DNA of 10,426 nt from Pigoraptor vietnamica (taxonomy: Eukaryota > Opisthokonta > Filasterea): positions 1-10,426 of the forward strand of contig CALSCQ010000964.1 of the NCBI GenBank assembly GCA_943704525.1, read 5' to 3'. The notes below the pieces were generated by a model. That model made no database searches and was not told the origin of the DNA. It saw only the letters and a list, made by a program, of their open reading frames with translations. Both the position numbers and the translations under genes were made by a program. Below, piece after piece: positions 1-6,140 of the stretch (its first letter is position 1; every line of letters begins with the position of its first letter).

Positions 1-427
1 ATCGACTCCGGGACGCGATTCGGGGAATGGAGGCTGCGGTGGTGGCTGGACGAGGGGCGGAGAAGGAACGCGGCGCCGCGGTTGAGCGCGTGGACGTGCT
101 CCTTCGCGAGATCGACGTTCTGCACGAGCGGCTCCGTGGTGGAGAGGCGCCGGCGGCTGCGTCGGCGGACGAAGGCCCTCATGCCGATGTCGCCGTCATC
201 GTGACTGGTGAGGACGGGTCGGAAGCCGCAGTTCACGAGGAGGGCGGTGCGGCGGAGGTGGACCACCTTCGGGCGCGCGCGCAGGCGGCGGAGAGGGAGG
301 TGGATCGACTCCGGGACGCGATTCGGGGAATGGAGGCTGCGGTGGTGGCTGGACGAGGGGCGGAGAAGGAACGCGGCGCCGCGGTTGAGCGCGTGGACGT
401 GCTCCTTCGCGAGATCGACGTTCTGCA
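1..427 (+). repeat. 303-bp tandem coding repeat (second copy partial)
   Basis: Bases 1-124 and 304-427 are identical at every position, a period of 303 bp or 101 codons. The repeated peptide covers the segment from RLRDAIRGMEAAVV to LLREIDVL. The copies diverge abruptly at base 125/428. Because the window begins inside a copy, more copies may lie to the left. Perfect identity including third codon positions points to a recent duplication or to gene conversion. 101 is not a multiple of 7, so each copy shifts the heptad register. Confidence 0.95.
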
Positions 428-3400
428 AGATCAGATTAGAAAGTTGGAGGCCGAGTTTGGCGCGCTGCGTAGCGAGCGTGACGACGCGCGGGCACTGCTC
501 GAAGAGGTTACGAAACGTCTGGAGAGTGAGCGTGCGCACTGGTGGGCCGAACGCGCCGAGGTGGAGGACGACTTGCAGGCTGCGCGTGCCGAGTGCGGCC
601 GTCTCCGCGCCGATGTGGCCGAGCTTGAGGAAAACAACGAGTCCCTTGGCGAGGCCGTCTCGGAATACCGGTACGGTGCTGCGTCATTTCCTGTGTTGTC
701 GGCAGTTGATTTCTGATTCATTGCTTCCATTGCAGGTTGCAACTTGCCGCGCTCGTCGCACAGTTGGGCCAGCCGCCGCCGCAACAGCGGCGCCGGCGTC
801 GCCGTTCGAGTGTCGGTATGACAATTGCGGTGACGGACGCCGACGGCCGACAGGTCTTGGCCGAACAGGTCAGTACGCTTGTGTGTGGGGCGTGCGTGTC
901 ATCACGATATGCATGGTCGTGTCCGATGTCCGACATTCCTTCTGGCCTCTGCGCAGATGGAAGTGCCCGTGGGCGATTGGGTGGATGACGAGGCGGGCAC
1001 GGCGGCCGGGAGGAGCAACGGTGCGCCTGCAGAGGCACTTGACGTCGATTCCATGACTCCAGACGCCCTCCGCACCGCCGCACAATCCCTCTCAACGCGC
1101 CTCCGGGACTCTGAATTGGCGTTTGAGCGGCACCGTCGTTCAGCGGCTGAGGCGACATCGCGCCTGCAGAGAGAGCTTGCTGACGCGAACGCCGTGGCGT
1201 CCGCGCTCGAAGACGCACTGCTGAGCACCAAGGATCGCGCCGTTGCGGCTGAGGAGGAACTTGGCCCGCTGCGTGCGCGCATCGCTGAGCTCGTCGAGCA
1301 GGTGGAGGCGATGGAGGACGCGGCGGCTGAGTCGGGGGATCGGCAGTCGGCGCTGCTGGAGGAGCTGGACCGCGCGCGGAAGGGCGAGGCGGAGGCGCGC
1401 CGCTTGCTTGCCGAGGCCTCTGCGCCTGTGGGCGTCGGCGGCGACGGCGAGCTGCTCCGGCGGCTGACTGCGGAGGTCACGGACCTGCGCGAGCAGCTTG
1501 TGGTGTCGCGCACCATTGCGGACGAGCGCGAGCAGGTGTGCAATAGCCTCGCAACGCAGCTGGACGAGCGGCAGTCGCTCCTTTCGCAACTCGAAAAGCA
1601 GCTCGCGTACCTCGAGCGGCGCTCGGGCGAGAGTGATGAGCTCAAGCGCAGAGTGGCTGCCGCGGAGGAGGCCTTGAAGGCGGCGCGTGCGGACTATGCC
1701 GCGCTGCAGGGCACGGTCGCCGAGCTTAACCTGGCCGTCGAGGCGGCCAACGAAGCGCGCGACATGCTGGAGCGCAATGCTCGCGCCCTCGATGCCGCCA
1801 ATGTGGACCAGTCGGAGGAACTGCGCCGCGCCGAAATTGAGCGCGCGGAGGTGCGGCGGGCGCTCGCGGATGCCGAGGAACGCGAGGCGGACCTGCGCTT
1901 GCGCGTAAGCCTTATGGAGAAGGAGCTGTCCCAGCGCGACTCTGCGCTCGTGGAACTCGAGCGGCGCAATTCGCTGCTCGACGTGGAGGTGGCGACGGCC
2001 CACGACCGCGCTGCGTCTGCCGTGGCGTCCGACGAGATTGAGCAGGTGAGTGCTGAGCTTGCGTTCTGTGTTGCGCCTGTGTTTTGTGGTTGTCGATTTG
2101 TGATTTTTGCGACTGTCAACATAGCCACACTGACATTCAGGTGCCTTGTTCTGTCGCTCAGGTGCGCGAGCAGCTGCAAGGCATCTGGTCCCAGCGCGAG
2201 GCTCAGCTTCAGGGCGAAGTGCGCCGTCTGAAGGGCTCCGTAGACGCGCTCGAAGCCGAGGCCGCCCAGCTCCACGCTGACGTCCTAGCGTCGGAAGCGG
2301 CGCGTCAGTATGCCGAGTCGGAGCGGCGCCGGCTGGAGGACGAGCGGAATGCGGTGACGCTGCGCCTGGCCGACACCGAGCGCTCGCTGGATGAGCGCCG
2401 CGCGGACATGGAGGCAAGGGACGTGCTGGTGGGCGAGCTGCGGCGCTCCGAGAAGGAACTGACCGCGCTGCTCCACGGCGTTGGCGCCGCACTCGGAGCT
2501 GCTTCCCACGACCTCCGATCACTCCCTGAGCTGGCGAAAGGCTGTGTTTCGGAGTGTGCACGCCTACGCGAGGAACTTAGAACCGCGGGCGACATCTCCC
2601 GAGATTCCGCGCACTTCGTCGCTGAAGTCGATCGTCTGCGCATGCGCGCTGCGGAGCTCGACAGTACTCTGCGGGCTCGAGAGAGCGAACTTGCAGCGGC
2701 AGAACAGGCAAGGGCCGATTTGGAAGCCGCCCTCGCCCACGCGCGCGCCGAGCAGCAGCGCTGGTGCGATGTGGCGCGTGATCGCGAGGAGGAGGTCGAG
2801 GGCTTGCGGCGCGCCATGCACGAGGCCGAAACAGCGCATTCGTCGCTGGCGGCGTCGCTTGAAGCCCTCCGCGGCAGCCGTGAAGGGATGCAGGCCGCCC
2901 TCGAGCAGGAGCGCCGTCGGGCGGAGGAGCAGGCTGAAATGTTGCGCGGCGTGCGGGCAGAATTTGATGCCCACCTTGCGGCGACATCCTCGGTTGCGGC
3001 GCAGCTGGCGTCCACGAAGGTAGCCCTCGCAAAGTGCGAGGACGAACTCGCGATGGCGCGTGATGCGGCAACTGCGTCTGTTGCCGAAACAGACGCAGCA
3101 CGTGCGCGCGTGGCCGAACTCGAGGCGTCCCTCGAAGCGGTGCAGGGCGAACGCGCCGCCATGCATGTCAAGCTACAGGGCCTTGCCAACAGCCACGCGC
3201 AGCTGCGGCGCACTACGGAGGAGCTCGAAGCGCTGCGCCACGAGCACAATAACCTCCGCCTGGAACTCGACGCCGCCGTGGTCGACCGCGCGAACCTCGA
3301 AGCCCGCAACCAGTCCCTCGAGGCGGCGCTGTCGGCGGCGTCTGGCGCGGCGCTGGGCGCGGAGCGGGTCGCCCTCCTTACGTCGGAGCTCGCGTCGGCC

Positions 3401-4486
3401 AAGGCCGAGCGCGACGAAGCCGAGCTGCGGATGCGCGAGTTTGTGATCGCGGCGGAGGAGATTGGGCAGGAAGTGGAGCGACTGCGCGGCGAGGTCGCGC
3501 GCGTCGGGCAACTGGAAGAGCTGAATGACGTTTTGCGCGTGGAGGCCGAGACGGCAGCCGCGCGTGTGCTGGAGCTCCAGGCGCAGCTTGTCGAAATGTC
3601 CAGCGAGCTTTCGCAAGTCCGCGAGGAGCAGCGCGTGGCGTCGATGCGCCGCGCGAAGCTGAAGAGCCGCATTGCGGGAAAGGCGAGTGTGGTCTGCGCG
3701 CTGTTTGTGTTGCGCATTGTTCTCATCGCAGCCCTTCGACTGTTGCAGGTGGGCAGCCTTGAGCACCTTGCCACGACGGCTCATCCTTCCGCCGGCCAGC
3801 CGCCTGCGGAAGTCCCTCGCGAGCGGTCTCTGTCGGGATCAACCACGCCGTCGCTCTCCCACACGGGCACGGCCCGCGGGGAGGGTGCTGCGGACGACGA
3901 CACTGACGCCGACGAGGCAGGAGACCTATCGGAACACGGACCCGGGCGCGCGCGTGACGATCTTGCGGAGCGGCAGAAGGCGGACCTATACATGCGCCTG
4001 GGGCACACGGTGCGCGAGCGCCACATGCTCGAGAGCACCGTGGGGACGCTCCACCGCCACTTTGACAGCATGCACCAGGACCAGAGCGCCATGCAGGACG
4101 CGATTGTGGGCGTGCTGGAATCGGTCGACCAGCTCGACGGCTTGTACCGTGCGCGTGCCAATCAGCAGGCACCGCTGGCGAGCACGGGGACGTCGCTCTC
4201 TGCGGAAGGTGTGGAGAGGCCGGGGTCAAGCGAGGCTGAGGCTCTTCCGAGCAACGCTCCCGCCGAAGCCACGTCGGGTGCCGAAGGCGCGCCGGAAGGT
4301 GCTCGTGAGGGTGCGGCTGTGGCCGCGGAGGCGCCGGAGTCCGCCGTGCGCGCCAGTGCGAGCGCGAGTGCAGATGCGACAGCGACTGCGCCAGGGGGGA
4401 AGAAGCGCGTGACGGCGCAGAAGGCGTCGGCGCTCAAGGCAAAGGCAGCGGCCCTGTTGGCAAAGCGGCAAGGGGGGCCGCAGTGA
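1..4486 (+). CDS. Long coiled-coil protein, 5'-partial, five exons
   Basis: Proposed exons are 1-670 (reading from base 3), 736-868, 957-2045, 2162-3682 and 3749-4486, ending in TGA; they join without a frame break into 1,382 residues. Nearly all is Glu/Arg/Ala/Leu-rich with heptad-like Leu spacing, so I read it as an extended coiled coil. Exceptions are acidic linkers near residues 45-85, a PPPQQ plus Arg6 patch at about 236-246, and a Gly/Ser/Cys-containing break near 733-760. A further helical segment at 1216-1270 precedes an Ala/Glu/Ser/Gly-rich stretch (about 1271-1350) and a Lys/Ala-rich end. No signal peptide is visible because the start is missing. No enzyme or targeting domain is recognised, so function is unknown; scaffold, golgin-like, centrosomal or nuclear-pore-filament roles are all possible. 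An ATG at 957, the first codon of exon 3, could be an alternative start. Exon joins rest on splice consensus and frame only, without homology. Confidence 0.75.
671..735 (+). other. Intron 1 of coiled-coil gene (65 bp)
   Basis: GTACGG donor, T-rich body and TTGCAG acceptor. It splits an Arg codon after its second base. Without splicing the frame stops at 714-716. Removal continues helix-like sequence (SEYR joined to LQLAALVAQL). Confidence 0.75.
869..956 (+). other. Intron 2 of coiled-coil gene (88 bp)
   Basis: CAG|GTCAGT donor and CTGCGCAG acceptor, phase 0. Splicing joins VLAEQ to MEVPVGDW and moves from one open frame into the long frame that follows. The exon before it is only 133 bp. Confidence 0.7.
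2046..2161 (+). other. Intron 3 of coiled-coil gene (116 bp)
   Basis: CAG|GTGAGT donor, a T-rich body and a GCTCAG acceptor, phase 0. Splicing joins SDEIEQ to VREQLQGIW and preserves the coiled coil. A second usable acceptor (ATTCAG) ends at 2140 and would add seven in-frame codons. Confidence 0.85.
3683..3748 (+). other. Intron 4 of coiled-coil gene, probable GC-AG type (66 bp)
   Basis: The left edge reads AAG|GCGAGT, resembling the GC-AG donor consensus, and the right edge is TTGCAG. The body is T-rich like the neighbouring introns and 66 bp long, close to the typical size here. It is in phase 0 and stop-free, so it could also be translated as 22 mostly hydrophobic residues. I favour intron because such a stretch would interrupt a charged coiled coil. 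Confidence 0.65.
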
Positions 4487-4500
4487 GAAACGGGTGATTC

Positions 4501-4511
4501 TGTGTGTGTGT
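4501..4511. repeat. Short TG dinucleotide run
   Basis: Five and a half TG units, 15 bases after the coiled-coil gene's stop, probably in its 3' UTR. Confidence 0.8.
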
Positions 4512-4542
4512 CTATCTGCGCGAGCAGAAGCGAAGGATGCGT

Positions 4543-4573
4543 GTGCGTGCGTGCGTGCGTGCGTGCGTGCGTG
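4543..4573. repeat. GTGC tetranucleotide microsatellite
   Basis: Seven full GTGC units plus GTG. With its left flank, strict purine-pyrimidine alternation runs from 4537 to 4573 (37 bases), a sequence type that favours Z-DNA. It lies in the 180-bp gap between the two convergent genes. Confidence 0.9.
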
Positions 4574-4643
4574 GCTTAAGCGGTGACTATCTCAAATGGA
4601 TTGCATGGAACGAAGAGCGGGCTGCTGTTTCTGCCGCCTGGCG

Positions 4644-4649
4644 TTTAAT
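4644..4649 (-). terminator. Possible polyadenylation signal (ATTAAA)
   Basis: On the minus strand these bases read ATTAAA, a common variant of the eukaryotic poly(A) signal, 17 bases past the stop of the SEC14-PH gene. In a GC-rich genome such an AT run is noticeable, but a hexamer alone is weak evidence. Confidence 0.35.
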
Positions 4650-4666
4650 ATGGCGAGCCGCGCGGG

Positions 4667-5782
4667 CTACTTTGCGCTTGCCTTGGCGCACTGGGCCCGC
4701 AGCGTCTCCACCCAGTCGGCGAGCTCCTCCTTCGAATCGGCAGCGAGGGGCAGTTTCCTGCCGCCGCTCACGAGGTAGAAGAGGTTGCTGCGCTCGGCCT
4801 TGCCCTCGGGCACCTCCACCGTGCACGTGGACAGGTCGTAGACGCGGTTCGGCTTGTCGGCGCCCTTCTCCGTGTAGTAAAACAGGCTGCCGCGGCTGAT
4901 CACAAAGTAGCGCGCCTTCCAGGACGTCGTTCCAAAGTACCCGCCGCTCCCCTGCTTCTGGAGGAACCCGCTCTTCACGGCGTCCGTGTCAACGTCGTCC
5001 GAAGAAATGGTCATCTTGGCCATCGCACCAATAAACGATTCGTCGTCGGCCTTCTTGCGCGGGGGTCGCTTCTTTTCTGCCGCGCGGCGCTCCGCAATCC
5101 AGTCGTCCACGTTGAAGGTGCTCGTGCCCCCGAACGACGGCAGGCGGTTCTCGCGGTCGATCTTCTCCTCGAGCTCGCTCGTCGTCATGACCTGGAACTT
5201 GTCGACCGCCGCCTGCGTCATCCACGGGCGGACCACCTTCCAGATGGCGCGGAAATACCACGGCACGTTCACGGCGTACGAGTGCGGCACAAAGGGGTAC
5301 CGCTTGGCGAGGTCGAGCGAGAGCTTCGCGAGCCGGGGGCTCGACTGGCGCAGCGACCAGTCCGCGTAGTCCAGCACGGCGCAAAACTCAAACGCCGGCG
5401 GCTCAAGCTCCATGAGGCGCTCGAACATGTACACCTGCGTCTGCAGCATCTCGCGCTCGTCAATCTCCGAGGGGTTAAAGTTGCACCAGCGCAGCACGAC
5501 GAGGGGGCGGCCGCGGCGGTCGTGGCAGTTCGTCACGGTCAGCAGATCCTTGGTGAGGAACTCGGCGACATCGTCGATGCCGATGCTGTCCACGTGGAAC
5601 TGCCGCTTCCACGAGACATAGTCGATGGCGGCGTCGCGCGCGGCGTTCTCGTCGCCCTCGTAATAGCGGAGGAACCGCAGGAAGAGGAGGTCGGTGCACG
5701 CACCCCCGGCCGTGATGGTCTCCGGCGTGCTGGCGCGCATGCGCTCGATGGCAGCGCGCTCCTCCGCGGTGGCTGTGTCCAT
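4667..5782 (-). CDS. SEC14-like CRAL-TRIO lipid-binding protein with C-terminal PH domain
   Basis: A single uninterrupted exon of 371 residues, running from ATG at 5782-5780 to TAG at 4669-4667. The start has a strong context (AACCATGG) and the domain begins soon after it. Residues about 30-65 form the CRAL-TRIO N-terminal helices (LLFLRFLRYYEGD and YVSWKRQFHVD). Residues about 78-222 form the lipid-binding fold, with LDYADWSLR, the RYPF segment and VNVPWYFRAIWKVVRPW, typical of SEC14 proteins. A basic linker (KKRPPRKK) follows. Residues about 268-365 form a PH domain (SGFLQKQG, WKARYFVI, and the invariant helix Trp at 357). SEC14 proteins carry phospholipids or other hydrophobic ligands between membranes, and PH domains often bind phosphoinositides or proteins. 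The specific ligand cannot be read here. It is intronless, unlike both neighbours. The open frame continues upstream to 6463, but that part has no domain and overlaps the kinase gene. Confidence 0.93.
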   Translation of the reverse strand: MDTATAEERAAIERMRASTPETITAGGACTDLLFLRFLRYYEGDENAARDAAIDYVSWKRQFHVDSIGIDDVAEFLTKDLLTVTNCHDRRGRPLVVLRWCNFNPSEIDEREMLQTQVYMFERLMELEPPAFEFCAVLDYADWSLRQSSPRLAKLSLDLAKRYPFVPHSYAVNVPWYFRAIWKVVRPWMTQAAVDKFQVMTTSELEEKIDRENRLPSFGGTSTFNVDDWIAERRAAEKKRPPRKKADDESFIGAMAKMTISSDDVDTDAVKSGFLQKQGSGGYFGTTSWKARYFVISRGSLFYYTEKGADKPNRVYDLSTCTVEVPEGKAERSNLFYLVSGGRKLPLAADSKEELADWVETLRAQCAKASAK

Positions 5783-5883
5783 GGTTGCGGTGTGGCGCAG
5801 GGAGGGACGATAGGCGATGGGGCGGTGCGGCGGGGATGGGCTGCGGGTGTGCGCTTTCAGCCCCTGCGTCACCTTTGGTGGTT

Positions 5884-5890
5884 TGTTTAC
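5884..5890 (-). promoter_or_regulatory. Forkhead-like site
   Basis: TGTTTAC on the + strand is GTAAACA on the minus strand, the core forkhead consensus. It sits six bases from a TCACGTGA palindrome. Match by eye only; occupancy is unknown. Confidence 0.3.
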
Positions 5891-5895
5891 ATTGC

Positions 5896-5903
5896 TCACG
5901 TGA
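5896..5903. promoter_or_regulatory. TCACGTGA palindrome (E-box type)
   Basis: This 8-bp palindrome matches sites of bHLH and bHLH-zip factors (USF, MITF/TFE and yeast Cbf1 classes). The inner CACGTG also occurs several times inside coding DNA here, for example near 5591, 6431 and 9186, so the hexamer alone means little. The 8-mer in the promoter centre is more notable. Confidence 0.3.
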
Positions 5904-5922
5904 TCGCGCCGGGTATCGCCAC

Positions 5923-5927
5923 ATTGG
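5923..5927 (-). promoter_or_regulatory. CCAAT box
   Basis: ATTGG on the + strand, so CCAAT pointing toward the SEC14-PH gene, about 140 bases upstream of its start codon. One of three CCAAT motifs in this short spacer, as NF-Y-controlled divergent promoters often show. Confidence 0.35.
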
Positions 5928-5963
5928 AAGTGGCTGCATTTTGGGCCATTTTTGCCGCATATC

Positions 5964-5968
5964 CCAAT
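5964..5968 (+). promoter_or_regulatory. CCAAT box
   Basis: CCAAT on the + strand, pointing toward the kinase gene, about 37 bases from the reverse-oriented copy. Confidence 0.35.
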
Positions 5969-6026
5969 GTACGGGTGCGGGTGCCGGGAGGGTGTTTGGT
6001 GGGCTGTGTTGTGTTTCACACGCGCG

Positions 6027-6055
6027 TTCTCTCCCTCTCCCTCTCTCCCTCTCCC
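6027..6055 (+). repeat. Pyrimidine (CT) tract upstream of kinase start
   Basis: Twenty-nine consecutive pyrimidines built of CTCTCC-like units. Such tracts serve as promoter elements or as polypyrimidine tracts before 5'-UTR acceptors. A CAG at 6065-6067 follows, so a 5'-UTR intron is conceivable. Confidence 0.5.
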
Positions 6056-6058
6056 AAT
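6054..6058 (+). promoter_or_regulatory. CCAAT motif at end of pyrimidine tract
   Basis: Third CCAAT in the spacer, 82 bases before the kinase start codon; it may lie inside the 5' UTR. Confidence 0.2.
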
Positions 6059-6111
6059 CGCCCCCAGTCCATCTTGAAGGAGCAGGGCCAGCACCCCCGC
6101 ACACAGCGACG

Positions 6112-6121
6112 CCCCCCCCCC
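6112..6121 (+). repeat. C10 homopolymer
   Basis: Ten consecutive C, ending 19 bases before the kinase start codon. Length variation or a sequencing-length error is likely here, but it is outside the coding frame. Confidence 0.9.
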
Positions 6122-6140
6122 TTCCCGGCCAAGCGCACCC

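Larger units (their letters stand above)
4487..4666. other. Convergent intergenic region, shared 3' flank
   Basis: These 180 bp separate two converging stop codons. They hold the TG run, the GTGC microsatellite and the ATTAAA candidate described separately. No AATAAA is present for the + strand gene. The two 3' UTRs must be very short or overlap. Confidence 0.8.
5783..6140. promoter_or_regulatory. Divergent promoter between SEC14-PH and kinase genes
   Basis: These 358 bp lie between two head-to-head start codons and must hold both 5' UTRs and promoters. No clear TATA box is seen. The part nearest the kinase start is pyrimidine- and C-rich; the middle (about 5880-5970) is the most AT-rich and carries the candidate factor sites listed separately. 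Transcription start sites cannot be placed from sequence. Confidence 0.7.

Noticed and set aside
208-1056. A 282-codon + strand frame overlapping the first exons
   Set aside because: It is Arg/Trp-rich, typical of a shifted frame of GC-rich coiled-coil code, and the repeat is read coherently in the other frame.
1140-2561. A 473-codon open frame on the minus strand opposite the coiled-coil gene
   Set aside because: It crosses a proposed intron of the + strand gene, is Arg/Ala/Pro-rich without any domain, and such frames are expected opposite GC-rich coding DNA. The same applies to the minus frames at 2305-3774, 7068-8513 and 8525-9622.
3672-4412. Alternative + strand frame over the last exon of the coiled-coil gene
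   Set aside because: Arg/Cys-rich out-of-frame product; the chosen frame continues helical sequence and ends in a Lys/Ala-rich tail.
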